Positions 27,872 to 37,406 of a stretch of 64,000 nt of DNA are shown here, one piece after another (position 1 is the first letter of the stretch; the number at the start of each line of letters is the position of its first letter). The position numbers and the translations under genes were made by a program. Origin of the DNA: Salinicoccus hispanicus. GTDB taxonomy: Bacteria > Bacillota > Bacilli > Staphylococcales > Salinicoccaceae. The notes beneath the pieces are model-generated. The model made no database searches. It was not told the origin of the DNA and worked only from the letters and a program-made list of their open reading frames with translations. The stretch covers positions 620,001-684,000 of the forward strand of contig NZ_WUUK01000001.1 in NCBI RefSeq assembly GCF_009831115.1, in the 5' to 3' direction.

Positions 27872-28937
27872 TGATAATCACCTTCTTCAGAGAGTTGTAG
27901 TTCAGTGCCCCCAGCTGTTCGGAGTTCGCCCCGACACCTAAGGCTGTAAATTCATCGATTCTGAGATCATTGCCATATAGGATCACTTCATCTTCCATGT
28001 CTACACATTCATCCACTTCCACAATCATATGGCTCATCATCAGTGCTTTTATCGGGTAGCGTCTGCCGTTGATCATACAGTCGAACTCGGCACGTTTTCT
28101 TAATATGCCGTCACCATAGCCGATATCCACCACCGCGATCGATGCGTCTTCATGCGGTTCGTAACTGCCGCCATAACCGCACTTCTGACTGGCTCGAAGA
28201 TGTCTCAGCTGAACGATTGGAGCCTTCAGCGTCATACTCTGTTCATAGTCTGAAGCAGGCAGAGTAGCATAGGGGCGTGAACCGTATAATGCTATGCCGA
28301 GCCTGAGGTGCGTATGATGCTCAAAAAGGCCGTCGCGTGCATAGCTTGCGCTGTTCTGGGCATGGATGTATTTGAATGTATGACCTGTGTTCATAACAGT
28401 TGACAGGAGATCGAGCCACATTTTTCTTTCCACTTCATACTCCTGCATATCCAGCTCATCCGCATAGCCGAAGTGTGTCCATATGCCTGCAATATCGGCG
28501 CGCGCGTGGGGCGGCAGGGCATATGCATCATTGATCACTTCCACCATATCTGATGCATCTTCAAAACCCGATCGGTTGAAAAGTCCTGCATATTCCAGAT
28601 GAATGCTGATGCCGGTGAGGTCATCTCTATACTTGTAGTAGTATTCCAAAGAGGGGAGGGTGATATGGAAATCATTGCGTCTGACCATTTCCAAATCATA
28701 CGTCGGGTTCATCAGAAAAATCATTGCATCCGGTGCCATCTCCCTGATTGTGAGTGCCTCATCCATGGATGTGGTGGCAAATGAATGGATACCGGCCTCA
28801 AGAAACGCACTGACGGAAAACTTCAGACCATAATTGTAGGCATTGTTCTTAACTACAGCGATGACATTTTTGCCACCTGATGATGCTTTCGCTGTCCGTA
28901 TGAATTGTGCTCTGTCGATTATGAGTGTACCGCCCAT
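27849..28937 (-). CDS. alr: Alanine racemase paralogue in the lysine operon (Alr2)
   Basis: A 362-residue PLP-dependent racemase. The PLP Lys is in AVVKNNAYNYG, where most housekeeping racemases read KANAYGHG. Other landmarks are MNPTY, AQNSASYARDG, RLGIALYGSRPY and DIGYGDGI. This is the Alr2 type carried in the dap operon of staphylococci, distinct from the alr near acpS; whether it mainly makes D-alanine is uncertain. The start is uncertain: ATG 28937, in phase with other family members, or GTG 28946, which lies inside the ribosome site. Confidence 0.87.
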   Translation of the reverse strand: MGGTLIIDRAQFIRTAKASSGGKNVIAVVKNNAYNYGLKFSVSAFLEAGIHSFATTSMDEALTIREMAPDAMIFLMNPTYDLEMVRRNDFHITLPSLEYYYKYRDDLTGISIHLEYAGLFNRSGFEDASDMVEVINDAYALPPHARADIAGIWTHFGYADELDMQEYEVERKMWLDLLSTVMNTGHTFKYIHAQNSASYARDGLFEHHTHLRLGIALYGSRPYATLPASDYEQSMTLKAPIVQLRHLRASQKCGYGGSYEPHEDASIAVVDIGYGDGILRKRAEFDCMINGRRYPIKALMMSHMIVEVDECVDMEDEVILYGNDLRIDEFTALGVGANSEQLGALNYNSLKKVIINDTGVYQ

Positions 28938-28953
28938 TCCATTCACTTCCTTT

Positions 28954-30096
28954 TTATATTTCGTTCATCAATGCTTCGTAATAATCGGCTACATTCATAA
29001 GAACCGCTTCATCGAGATCGAATGTTGCTGTATGCAGGCTGCTTGTAAATCCTTTTTCTTCATTTCTACTTCCAAAGAAGACGAAATAGGATGGGGCAAG
29101 ACGACTGTAGAAACTGAAGTCCTCACCAAAAAGGTAGGGCTTGTCATTCTCCACTACATCTACATCGACCTTCGACCCAGCAAGTGCTGCTTCAACAGGC
29201 TGTCTCAGAGCCTGTGCATTCATGACCGGTGGATAACCTTCATTGAAAGTGACCTCGACCGCTGAACCGAACAGCTCGCTCGATGTTCGTGCCAATGTCT
29301 GCATTCTTGATTTGATGGTATCAAGGTCATTCATTTCATATGTTCGTATCGTTCCCTCAAGATAGCCCTGGCTTGCCACTGTATTGATGGCCTCGCCGGC
29401 ATTGAGGTTTCCGATATGGATGATGTTGCGGTTCAGACCATTCAGATGGAAATGCTGCATCTGTGTCAATTGTGTTGCGATATGCAGCAGGCTTTCTATT
29501 GAAGATACACCCTCGTGCTTTGCTGCGACATGTGCGGATTGGCCATTGATATAAAAACGGAACTCCGTAGCACTTGCTGTAATCGCGTCATCCCGGAGTA
29601 TCACTTTGCCTTCATCCTCATTCGGCATCATATGAACACCGAATACTGCTTCAATCTCCATATCAGGCTGCCAGACATTGATCAGCTGGTCTGCGCCTGC
29701 CGCCGTTTCTTCGGAAGGCTGGAAAATGAAGATTACATTGTGCAGCAGCTGCCCTTCGTCAGCAAGTGCCTTGCACCGTTTTGCGAAAAGCATGAGTGCA
29801 CTCGTGTGACCGTCATGCCCGCATGCATGCATGGCGCCATCAACTGTACTGCGATAGGGCACATCATTCTCCTCATGGATCGGCAGGGCATCGATATCCG
29901 CCCTATAGGCGATGGTTCTATCCGAATTACCGTCCAGATAAGCAACGGCCCCTGTTTCAAGAGGCCGTTCAAAAGGAATATCCATCTGTTCCAGAAATGT
30001 AATGATATGATCTGTCGTTCTGAATTCCTGCATGCTTATTTCAGGATGCTGATGGAGTACCCGTCTGTGATGCGTGACGAATTCAAGATCAGTCAT
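28954..30096 (-). CDS. N-acetyl-diaminopimelate deacetylase, M20 family
   Basis: A 380-residue M20 amidohydrolase. It shows [12 protein letters not shown], the metal ligands in HACGHDGH, the general-base Glu in FQPSEE and EDFSFY near the C-terminus. Its place directly after dapD predicts that it removes the acetyl group from N-acetyl-LL-diaminopimelate in the acetylase branch; hippurate-type hydrolases look the same, so the substrate rests on context. The minus-strand ATG overlaps the dapD stop by eight bases. The acetyl-branch aminotransferase and dapF are not in this operon. Confidence 0.87.
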   Translation of the reverse strand: MTDLEFVTHHRRVLHQHPEISMQEFRTTDHIITFLEQMDIPFERPLETGAVAYLDGNSDRTIAYRADIDALPIHEENDVPYRSTVDGAMHACGHDGHTSALMLFAKRCKALADEGQLLHNVIFIFQPSEETAAGADQLINVWQPDMEIEAVFGVHMMPNEDEGKVILRDDAITASATEFRFYINGQSAHVAAKHEGVSSIESLLHIATQLTQMQHFHLNGLNRNIIHIGNLNAGEAINTVASQGYLEGTIRTYEMNDLDTIKSRMQTLARTSSELFGSAVEVTFNEGYPPVMNAQALRQPVEAALAGSKVDVDVVENDKPYLFGEDFSFYSRLAPSYFVFFGSRNEEKGFTSSLHTATFDLDEAVLMNVADYYEALMNEI

Positions 30097-30805
30097 TCAG
30101 TTTCCTCAGTGCAGCAACAATTTCCTTCTTGGAGCCTTCAACGTCCTGCGCCTGTTTGATGACTTTGGCTGGTGTACCTGCGACGACAGTGCCTGCTGGT
30201 ACGTCTTCAGTGACTATGGCACCTGCAGCAACGATTGCGCCCTGACCGACTCTGACACCTTCCAGGATGACAGCATTGGCACCGATCAGTACATCATCTT
30301 CAATGACGACAGGGGAGGCACTTGGCGGTTCTATGACGCCAGCGAGTACAGATCCGGCACCAACGTGCACATTCTTGCCTGTCACGGCACGGCCCCCGAG
30401 AGATGCATTCATGTCGATCATGGTACCTTCTCCGACCACTGCACCGATATTGATCGTTGCACCCATCATGACGACTGCGCCGTCTTCGATGACTGCATTT
30501 TCACGGATGAATGCACCTGGCTCGATACGTGCATTGGTTTCTGACAGATCCTTCAATGGGATGGCAGAGTTTCTTCTGTCCATTTCAATTTCGATATCTG
30601 TGATGACGTCCGTATTTTCTGTTTCGAATGCTTTCCAATCAGCAAGATCTGCAAAAATCGTCTTTGAACTTTCACTGCCAAAAACTTTGAGTGTTTCAGG
30701 GAACTGGACATTTTCAAAGTTGCCGTTGACGTACACCTTCACAGGTGTCACCTTATGTGCGTCGCTGATGTATTGGATGATTTCTTCTGCTGTAAAGTTT
30801 TCCAT
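30089..30805 (-). CDS. dapD: Tetrahydrodipicolinate N-acetyltransferase
   Basis: A 238-residue hexapeptide-repeat enzyme that acetylates tetrahydrodipicolinate, choosing the acetylase rather than succinylase branch. It has an N-terminal DapH-type domain (about 1-80). The left-handed beta-helix follows, with repeats such as [20 protein letters not shown], and an [18 protein letters not shown] loop of the acetyl-CoA type. Fifth gene of the operon, four bases after dapB. Confidence 0.94.
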   Translation of the reverse strand: MENFTAEEIIQYISDAHKVTPVKVYVNGNFENVQFPETLKVFGSESSKTIFADLADWKAFETENTDVITDIEIEMDRRNSAIPLKDLSETNARIEPGAFIRENAVIEDGAVVMMGATINIGAVVGEGTMIDMNASLGGRAVTGKNVHVGAGSVLAGVIEPPSASPVVIEDDVLIGANAVILEGVRVGQGAIVAAGAIVTEDVPAGTVVAGTPAKVIKQAQDVEGSKKEIVAALRKLND

Positions 30806-30809
30806 GATC

Positions 30810-31538
30810 TTATCTCTCCTCGAATAGATTATTATAGTCGTAGAACCCGTCCGGCCGGTCGACCAGAGCTGTTGCTGCTTTCAGCGCACCATTGGCGAAG
30901 ATTTCCTTCGATTGCGCCTGGTGGCTGATTTCAATGACTTCGTCATCTTTGGCGAATATGACATCATGCGTCCCGACGATGGAACCGCCTCTGATGGCAC
31001 TGACACCAATCTCTTCTTGTTTACGCTTTTCATGAATATTGGACCGGTCGTATACCGGGTAGCTGCCTTCACGATGATCAAGGGCAGTGTCCAGTAATTT
31101 TACCAGAGTGCCACTTGGTGCATCCACTTTCCTGTTGTGATGACGTTCGACCATCTCCAGATCGAAGTCTTCAAGCATGTCCAGTGCTTTCTTGAGCAGT
31201 GTATTCATGACATGGACACCGTAGCTCATATTGGCACTGAAGAATACAGGCAGCGATCCACTCTTTTCTTTCAGTACAGCAACCAGTTCTTCCTTCCTGC
31301 CTGTCGTTGCAATGACAAGTGGTGTCTTCACTTCACCTGCGAGCAGAGGCAGCAACAGATCCGGATGCGAAAAGTCGATGGCGACATCCGCACCTGCTGC
31401 ATCGATCGAATCGAATGCAGGGTAGGGGGGATCACTTTTACCACCAGCAATGATGCCGGCAATTTCATGTCCTGCTTCTTCAGCCAGCCTTGCTGTGATT
31501 CTATTCATTGTGCCGTAGCCGATCAGCAGTATTCTCAT
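30810..31538 (-). CDS. dapB: 4-hydroxy-tetrahydrodipicolinate reductase
   Basis: A 242-residue NAD(P)H-dependent reductase. It shows the N-terminal dinucleotide motif LIGYGTMN, the catalytic HH pair and Lys in [15 protein letters not shown], and the substrate-binding [11 protein letters not shown]-type segment ([15 protein letters not shown]). Its ATG overlaps the dapA stop by four bases. Length is close to the short form of staphylococci. Confidence 0.95.
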   Translation of the reverse strand: MRILLIGYGTMNRITARLAEEAGHEIAGIIAGGKSDPPYPAFDSIDAAGADVAIDFSHPDLLLPLLAGEVKTPLVIATTGRKEELVAVLKEKSGSLPVFFSANMSYGVHVMNTLLKKALDMLEDFDLEMVERHHNRKVDAPSGTLVKLLDTALDHREGSYPVYDRSNIHEKRKQEEIGVSAIRGGSIVGTHDVIFAKDDEVIEISHQAQSKEIFANGALKAATALVDRPDGFYDYNNLFEER

Positions 31539-32431
31539 ACGAGAGAACCCTCCCTGAACTTTCTCAGTGTTTCAACCACTTTTTCGTGCGCTTCCGCTTC
31601 GAGAGGGACAAGTGGCAGTCTCAGTTCATACTTGCCGAAGCCGAGTACACTCGTCATCGCTTTTACCGGTATCGGGTTGACATCCACCTGTACCGCTTCG
31701 ATCATCGGAATAAGCCTATTGAACTGTTGCTGTGACTTCGGGTCATTGTGCTGGATGCTGTCATAGACTTCCTGCAGCTCACCGGGGATGATGTTGCCGA
31801 CTACGGAGATCAATCCTTTGCCGCCCATTCTGCAGAATTCATGCATATTATCATCATTGCCGCTGTATAGGGAGAAGTCCTGATCTTTCGTCATTTCAAG
31901 TACTGTTTTCGTATATTCCAGATCACCTACAGCATCCTTCAGACCAACGATATTCTGATGTCTGCTCAACTTTTCTACAGTCTCAGGCTCTATTGTCATC
32001 CCGGTTCTGCCAGGGACATTATAAAGGATGACAGGCAGATCGGTACTTTCCGCCGCCTGCACAAAATGTTCGTAAAGACCGCGCTGGCTGCTTTTATTGT
32101 AGTAGGGGGTGATGAGCATCAGCGCGTCTGCGCCGGCTTCAGCAGCATACTTCGAATGCTCTATTGTAGTCCGCGTCGAGTTTGTACCTGTGCCTGCAAT
32201 GACAGGTATACGACCTGAGACCGCCTCTACTGCCGTTTCGAGGAGGGCACGCATCTCGTCACCCTCAAGTGTCGGTGATTCACCTGTAGTGCCATTGATG
32301 ATCAGCGCCTGTGCATTGTTTTCAATCAGGTATTCGATATGTCTTCTGAATGCTGCATGATCCACAGCGTCATCTGCGAATGGGGTCGTCATCGCTACAC
32401 CGATGCCTTCAAAAATAACCGTATCATTCAT
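31535..32431 (-). CDS. dapA: 4-hydroxy-tetrahydrodipicolinate synthase
   Basis: A 298-residue TIM-barrel aldolase that condenses pyruvate with aspartate semialdehyde, the first committed lysine step. The Schiff-base Lys lies in VGLKDAVGD, the catalytic Tyr in ILYNVPGRTG, and GTTGESPTL is intact. It overlaps asd by eight bases. Feedback sensitivity to lysine cannot be judged safely from sequence. Confidence 0.96.
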   Translation of the reverse strand: MNDTVIFEGIGVAMTTPFADDAVDHAAFRRHIEYLIENNAQALIINGTTGESPTLEGDEMRALLETAVEAVSGRIPVIAGTGTNSTRTTIEHSKYAAEAGADALMLITPYYNKSSQRGLYEHFVQAAESTDLPVILYNVPGRTGMTIEPETVEKLSRHQNIVGLKDAVGDLEYTKTVLEMTKDQDFSLYSGNDDNMHEFCRMGGKGLISVVGNIIPGELQEVYDSIQHNDPKSQQQFNRLIPMIEAVQVDVNPIPVKAMTSVLGFGKYELRLPLVPLEAEAHEKVVETLRKFREGSLV

Positions 32432-33419
32432 TATGAACCCTCTCCGTTTCCATCATCATTTTTAAAATCTGTACTGTGTTCTGCGCGGCGCCCTTCAGAA
32501 GATTGTCTGCTGTGCACCATATATGGAATGTATTATCCAGTGAATCATCTCTTCTTATGCGTCCGACGGATACTTCCGGTTCACCTGTACTTTCAAGCGG
32601 TGTCGGATATACATTATTTGCAGGATCGTCCAGCAGTTTGATGTGGGGGAGATTTCTGAATGCTTCCCTTACTGCTTCAACCGAAGCTTCCTGATCCAGA
32701 GTGACGTTGATGTGCACGCTATGGCTGTTTGACACCGGAACCCTGACACAGGTTGCGGTCACCCGGAGGTCTTGCTGGTCCAGTATCTTCTTTGTTTCGT
32801 CCATCATCTTTATTTCTTCTTTCGTATAGCCATCTTCCATGAAGACATCGATGTGGGGAAGTACATTATCATGGATCGGATGCGGATAGGTTGTCGGTGC
32901 TTCTCCTTTTGCTCCCGCCTCAAGATCCCTCAGACCACCCGAACCAGAACCGGAGACGGCCTGATAGGTAGTGTAGTGTACTCTTTTCAATCCAAACTGC
33001 TCTTTGAGTGGCTGGAGTGCCACGACAGACTGGATGGTCGAACAGTTGGGATTCGCTATGATGCCTCGATTGAGCTTCGGCGTATTGATTTCCGGCACGA
33101 TCAGATCGATATCTTCATGCATCCGCCACTGGCTGGAGTTGTCTATCACGATGGCGCCATTTTCCTCGAAAATCGGTGCGAACTGCTTGCTGGTGCCACC
33201 TCCGGCACTCATGACGACGTAATCGAATGCTTCCTTCGCTGATTCTTCATTCAGTTCCGTGACTGTAAGCGTCCGGCCCAGGACTTCGATCTCTTTACCT
33301 GCAGAACGCGGGGAGGAGAAGAGCACCAGCTCATCCGCCTCTATCTCATACTGCTCGAACATTTCAATCATCTTGCTGCCGACGACACCAGTCGCTCCAA
33401 CTATTGCTACTTTGACCAT
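32424..33419 (-). CDS. asd: Aspartate-semialdehyde dehydrogenase
   Basis: A 331-residue enzyme that reduces aspartyl phosphate to the semialdehyde with NADPH. It has the N-terminal VGATGVVGSKM dinucleotide motif, the catalytic Cys in NPNCSTIQ and the QAVSGSGSGG segment with the active-site Gln. Second gene of the operon, 18 bases after lysC. A GGAGGAG-type ribosome site precedes ATG 33419. Confidence 0.96.
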   Translation of the reverse strand: MVKVAIVGATGVVGSKMIEMFEQYEIEADELVLFSSPRSAGKEIEVLGRTLTVTELNEESAKEAFDYVVMSAGGGTSKQFAPIFEENGAIVIDNSSQWRMHEDIDLIVPEINTPKLNRGIIANPNCSTIQSVVALQPLKEQFGLKRVHYTTYQAVSGSGSGGLRDLEAGAKGEAPTTYPHPIHDNVLPHIDVFMEDGYTKEEIKMMDETKKILDQQDLRVTATCVRVPVSNSHSVHINVTLDQEASVEAVREAFRNLPHIKLLDDPANNVYPTPLESTGEPEVSVGRIRRDDSLDNTFHIWCTADNLLKGAAQNTVQILKMMMETERVHNE

Positions 33420-33437
33420 ATTGATCTCCTCCTGATT

Positions 33438-34640
33438 TTATAGTTCGAAGGCTGTCGCCAGTACTTCGACTGCCTGCTTATCATTTACACTGTCTACGAC
33501 GTAGGAAATGCTGATTTCCGAAGTCGTTGTCTGATAGAACGGTATTCCTGCTGCCTGTAGGGCCCTGAATGCTTTCGATGCCACGCCTGTCATATCCCGC
33601 ATCCCTGAACCGATGATCGAAACTTTTGACCGGGTGGTTCTGGCATCGAGCATCATTTCAGGATGCATATGTCCGACTGCTTCAAAGATCTCATCCAGAC
33701 GATATGAATCAGCATCTTTGACTGTAAAAGAAAGCTGAAATCCTTCGCTGTTCACGACTTGCGAAATCATATCGATATTGATGTCATGCTTTTCGAATTT
33801 TTCGAAGAGGTCGAATATGAGTGTCGATTCCTTCTGTGGTTCATAGAGTGTGACATGGATGATGTCACTGTCGAGCGCTGCCCCCGTGACTGCTTTCCTT
33901 TCAAGCACTTGTGTATCCTGCATGATCCATGTTCCTTTCTCTTCAGATAGTGTTCTTCCCAGATAGAGTGGGATGGCATGATTTTTCGCAATTTCTACGC
34001 ATCTTGTTTCAAGGACTCCCGCACCGAGTGCACTCATTTCCATCATTTCATCGTAAGTGATCTCATGGATTCTGCTGGCTGCGCCATAGACTCTCGGGTC
34101 TGTGGTGTATACGCCATCCACATCCGTATATATTTCGCATGGCATGCCACAGCGTGCTGCGATGGCCACCGCCGTTGTGTCGGAACCACCCCGGCCAAGT
34201 GTTGTAATCTCAAGATCGTCATTGATGCCCTGGAAACCGGCAATGACAATGACGTCATGGATTTCAAGCGTCTCTTTCAATCGTTTTTCATCAATATCTG
34301 CAATTCTGCTTTTCATGTGGCCGCCGAATGTTTTTATACCTGCCTGGTAGCCCGTCATGGCCTTCGTACAAACACCAAGATCTTCAAGCACAATTGAAAG
34401 GTAGGAGATGGTCTGCTGTTCTCCAGTAGTCAGCAGCAAAGCCACGTGGTCCTCTTTTGGAGCAGAGGAGAGCCGGCTGGCATTCCGCAGCAGTTCATCC
34501 GTCATGCCTCCCATCGCGCTGACAACAACAATCAGCTTCTCACCCCGCGAGACCCGCGACTGCAGTTCTCCGGCAATATCTTTTATCTTGTCGAAATCAC
34601 CTACAGACGTTCCGCCAAACTTCAATACACTTGTTTCCAT
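33438..34640 (-). CDS. lysC: Aspartokinase
   Basis: A 400-residue enzyme that phosphorylates aspartate to open the aspartate pathway. The kinase domain begins SVLKFGGTSVGD, with GRGGSDTTAV later, and two C-terminal ACT domains (about 260-400) serve allosteric control. ATG 34640 is chosen because AGGAGG lies four bases upstream. First gene of the operon; it lies behind the lysine riboswitch and its terminator, so it is switched off when lysine is plentiful. Confidence 0.95.
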   Translation of the reverse strand: METSVLKFGGTSVGDFDKIKDIAGELQSRVSRGEKLIVVVSAMGGMTDELLRNASRLSSAPKEDHVALLLTTGEQQTISYLSIVLEDLGVCTKAMTGYQAGIKTFGGHMKSRIADIDEKRLKETLEIHDVIVIAGFQGINDDLEITTLGRGGSDTTAVAIAARCGMPCEIYTDVDGVYTTDPRVYGAASRIHEITYDEMMEMSALGAGVLETRCVEIAKNHAIPLYLGRTLSEEKGTWIMQDTQVLERKAVTGAALDSDIIHVTLYEPQKESTLIFDLFEKFEKHDINIDMISQVVNSEGFQLSFTVKDADSYRLDEIFEAVGHMHPEMMLDARTTRSKVSIIGSGMRDMTGVASKAFRALQAAGIPFYQTTTSEISISYVVDSVNDKQAVEVLATAFEL

Positions 34641-34672
34641 ATGACCTCCTGCTAGGGAAGTACTCACTTAAA

Positions 34673-34706
34673 TTAAAAAAAACAAGCCCGGAATGCCGGA
34701 CTTGTT
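34673..34706 (-). terminator. Riboswitch-controlled terminator before lysC
   Basis: On the minus strand the stem AACAAGTCCGG/CCGGGCTTGTT (one mismatch, small loop) is followed by a T-run. It lies just downstream of the lysine aptamer and 33 bases before lysC, as expected of a transcription-attenuating expression platform. Confidence 0.88.
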
Positions 34707-34711
34707 ATATC

Positions 34712-34895
34712 TATACACAAGTGATGCACTCCATTATTTTGTGAAAATAATGACAGATCTGTAGCTCTTAACCTTCAGATCCAATAGCGTACCGCTGCAA
34801 CGGTCTGCTATTTCGGCATCTCACCCTTTTGCACACTTAAAGCTCGCAGGCTTTGATAAGTGGCTACTCATGATTGATGCGCCTCATCCAACTGA
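34712..34895 (-). promoter_or_regulatory. Lysine riboswitch (L-box)
   Basis: On the minus strand the conserved lysine-aptamer pieces occur in order. They are GATGAGGCGC, TGAGTAGCC, AAAGGGTGAGATGCCGAAA, GGATCTGAAGG with a pairing CAGATCTGTC, then TGGAGTGCATC closing the basal stem. The terminator follows directly. The P1 ends pair (AGTTGGATG with CATCACT). Lysine binding should favour the terminator and shut down lysC and the following genes. Confidence 0.93.
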
Positions 34896-34915
34896 TATTA
34901 AATTTTATAAACGTA

Positions 34916-34944
34916 ATTATACATATATAATCCATACATGTAAA
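34916..34944 (-). promoter_or_regulatory. Promoter of the lysine operon
   Basis: On the minus strand TTTACA (34939-34944) and TATAAT (34916-34921) with a 17-base spacer. The start is expected near 34909, just before the riboswitch. Confidence 0.8.
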
Positions 34945-34977
34945 CCACTTTTTTAAAAATAGACAATTGCCGCATAA

Positions 34978-36582
34978 TTACGACTTGATGAGCCCTTTAT
35001 CTTTCAAGTACTCTTCGTACGTCGATTCTTTGACGATGGCACCTGTTTTCTCGAGTTCCAGCACTTTGTTTGCGATGGTATTGATGAACTCGAAGTCATG
35101 AGATGCAAAGATGATGGATCCTTTGAATTTCTTCAGTCCTTCATTGACCGAGGTGATGCTTTCCAGATCAAGGTGGTTTGTCGGTTCATCCAGTATGAGT
35201 ACATTGGATTTCGACAGCATCATTTTGGACAGCATGCCTCTCACTTTCTCTCCACCGGATAGGACATTCGCCTTTTTCTTGGCTTCTTCGCCACTGAACA
35301 GCATGCGGCCGAGGAATCCTCTCAGGAAAGTTTCAGTCTGCTCTTCAGGTGGTGCATACTGGCGCAGCCAGTCGACCAGGTTCAGGTTTACACCTTCGAA
35401 GAATTCGGAGTTGTCTTTTGGCAGATAGCTGTGACTTGTCGTCACGCCCCATTTGACTTCTCCTTCGTCCGGCTTGATTTCTCCGGCAAGAATGCGCAGC
35501 AGGGTAGTGCGGGCAATCTCGGAATAGCTGATCAGTACGGTCTTATCATATGGGTCGAGTGTGAAATTCACATTATCCAGAACCTTCTGGCCGTCAACTG
35601 TGTGGGAAAGGTTTTTGACCTGCAATAGATCATTACCGATTTCACGCTCAGGTGTAAAATGAACAAATGGATATTTCCTTGACGATGGTTTGATATCATC
35701 AAGCTCTATCTTTTCGAGGGTTTTCTTACGGCTGGTCGCCTGTTTAGATTTCGATGCATTCGCACTGAAACGTGCGACGAAATCCTTCAGTTCCTTGATC
35801 TTCTCTTCCTTCTTCTTATTCTGTTCCTGCGCCATCTGTTGGGCAAGCTGGCTGGATTGGTACCAGAAGTCGTAGTTGCCGACGTAGACCTGGATCTTAC
35901 TGAAGTCAAGGTCTGCAATGTGGGTACACACGTTATTAAGGAAGTGACGGTCGTGTGAGACGACAATGACAGTATTGCTGAAGTTCATGAGGAACTCCTC
36001 AAGCCACTGGATTGCTTCGATGTCGAGACCGTTGGTCGGCTCATCGAGCAGCAGTACATCGGGATCGCCGAAAAGACTCTGTGCCAGGAGAACTTTCACT
36101 TTCTGATTGTTCTCGAGTTCTGACATGTTCTTGTCGATCAGATCTGCACCGATGCCAAGACCATGGAGCAGGCTCTCAGCGTCTGCTTCAGCTGTCCAGC
36201 CGCCCATTTCTCCATATTCACCTTCAAGTTCGGCCGCACGCATGCCGTCTTCATCTGAAAAATCCGGTTTCATATATATGGCGTTCTTTTCGTTCATGAT
36301 ATCCCATAGCTTGGCGTGGCCCATCATGACGACATCGAGAACGCGCTGATCTTCGTATCCGAACTGATCCTGCTTCAGTACGGCCAGTCTTTCGTCATTC
36401 CCCATGCTCACATGACCTGTCTGTGCTTCCAGTTCTCCTGAAAGTATTTTAAGAAACGTTGATTTGCCGGCGCCATTCGCCCCGATCAGACCATAGCAGT
36501 TTCCGGGTGTGAACTTTATATTTACATCTTCAAACAGTTTTCGGTCACCAAACCTCAGACTGATATCTGTAACCTGTAGCAT
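34978..36582 (-). CDS. ABC-F family ATPase (YbiT/YkpA type), one ATP site degenerate
   Basis: A 534-residue soluble tandem-ATPase of the ABC-F family, which acts on ribosomes. Domain 1 has a canonical Walker A GANGAGKST (34-42), an unusual signature MSELENNQK (153-161), Walker B LLLDEPTNGLD and His210. A charged linker follows (about 245-300). Domain 2 has Walker A reduced to SYSEIARTT (352-360, Arg358 in place of Lys), a canonical signature LSGGEK (441-446), Walker B LILDEPTNHLD and His494. Sites pair Walker A of one domain with the signature of the other, so one composite site is intact and the other doubly degenerate. The odd signature is shared with the S. aureus relative as I recall it. 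ATG 36582 follows AGGAGA. Confidence 0.9.
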   Translation of the reverse strand: MLQVTDISLRFGDRKLFEDVNIKFTPGNCYGLIGANGAGKSTFLKILSGELEAQTGHVSMGNDERLAVLKQDQFGYEDQRVLDVVMMGHAKLWDIMNEKNAIYMKPDFSDEDGMRAAELEGEYGEMGGWTAEADAESLLHGLGIGADLIDKNMSELENNQKVKVLLAQSLFGDPDVLLLDEPTNGLDIEAIQWLEEFLMNFSNTVIVVSHDRHFLNNVCTHIADLDFSKIQVYVGNYDFWYQSSQLAQQMAQEQNKKKEEKIKELKDFVARFSANASKSKQATSRKKTLEKIELDDIKPSSRKYPFVHFTPEREIGNDLLQVKNLSHTVDGQKVLDNVNFTLDPYDKTVLISYSEIARTTLLRILAGEIKPDEGEVKWGVTTSHSYLPKDNSEFFEGVNLNLVDWLRQYAPPEEQTETFLRGFLGRMLFSGEEAKKKANVLSGGEKVRGMLSKMMLSKSNVLILDEPTNHLDLESITSVNEGLKKFKGSIIFASHDFEFINTIANKVLELEKTGAIVKESTYEEYLKDKGLIKS

Positions 36583-36666
36583 AGGCACTCTCCTTTAGTA
36601 TATTCTTAAGCGATGATACCACATTTATGGTACCATTGAAATATAATTCTAGGAGGCCAGTGACCG

Positions 36667-37395
36667 ATGGAACATGAATCAAGCCGATTTTCGGACATCA
36701 TCAGGAACAGTCGACGCAGTGTGTTTTTCACTGGAGCAGGGGTTTCTGTCAAAAGTGGCATCCCCGACTTCAGAAGCATGGGTGGACTGTTTGATGAAAT
36801 CAGCAAGGAAGGCCATTCGCCCGAGTATCTGCTGAGCCGGTCGCATCTTGAAAATGAACCTGAAAGCTTCGTCCGCTTCTATAGGAAACGGCTGATGTAT
36901 CTTCAGAAATCGCCAAATATCGTCCATGATTTCATTGCAGCTGAAGAAGACGCGGGCCGTTCACTCGGCGTCATCACCCAGAACATAGATGGCCTGCATA
37001 CGGAGGCGGGCAGCCGCAATGTGGATGAACTCCATGGAACGATCAACCGCTTCTATTGCACCGGTTGCAGCACGCAGTATTCCAAACAGGCAGTCATCGA
37101 ACAGAATCTGATGCATTGTGACTGCGGGGGCATCCTGAGACCGGACATCGTACTTTATGAAGAAATGCTGGATGAATCCGTAATGCAGTCCGCCATGGAC
37201 AAACTTGGACATGCAGACACGCTTGTCGTCATGGGAACATCACTCGTCGTCAATCCGGCAGCATTCCTCATCAACTACTTCAGCGGTAGTCATTTCATCA
37301 TCATCAATCAGGACAGAACACCATTCGATCGTGCAGCAGACCTGGTCATCAATCAGGATATGACCAAAGTCATCGAGCACATCTATAATAGTTAA
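36667..37395 (+). CDS. cobB: Sirtuin, NAD-dependent protein deacylase
   Basis: A 242-residue Sir2-family enzyme removing acyl groups from lysines and consuming NAD. It shows the NAD-binding GAGVSVKSGIPDFR, TQNIDGLH and the catalytic His in ELHG. A zinc site is formed by CTGC and CDCGG, and GTSLVVNPAA is present. Bacterial class-III-type sequence. AGGAGG lies before ATG 36667. cvfB follows 11 bases after its stop, so the two are probably cotranscribed. Confidence 0.92.
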   Translation: MEHESSRFSDIIRNSRRSVFFTGAGVSVKSGIPDFRSMGGLFDEISKEGHSPEYLLSRSHLENEPESFVRFYRKRLMYLQKSPNIVHDFIAAEEDAGRSLGVITQNIDGLHTEAGSRNVDELHGTINRFYCTGCSTQYSKQAVIEQNLMHCDCGGILRPDIVLYEEMLDESVMQSAMDKLGHADTLVVMGTSLVVNPAAFLINYFSGSHFIIINQDRTPFDRAADLVINQDMTKVIEHIYNS

Positions 37396-37406
37396 GGAGA
37401 TAATAT

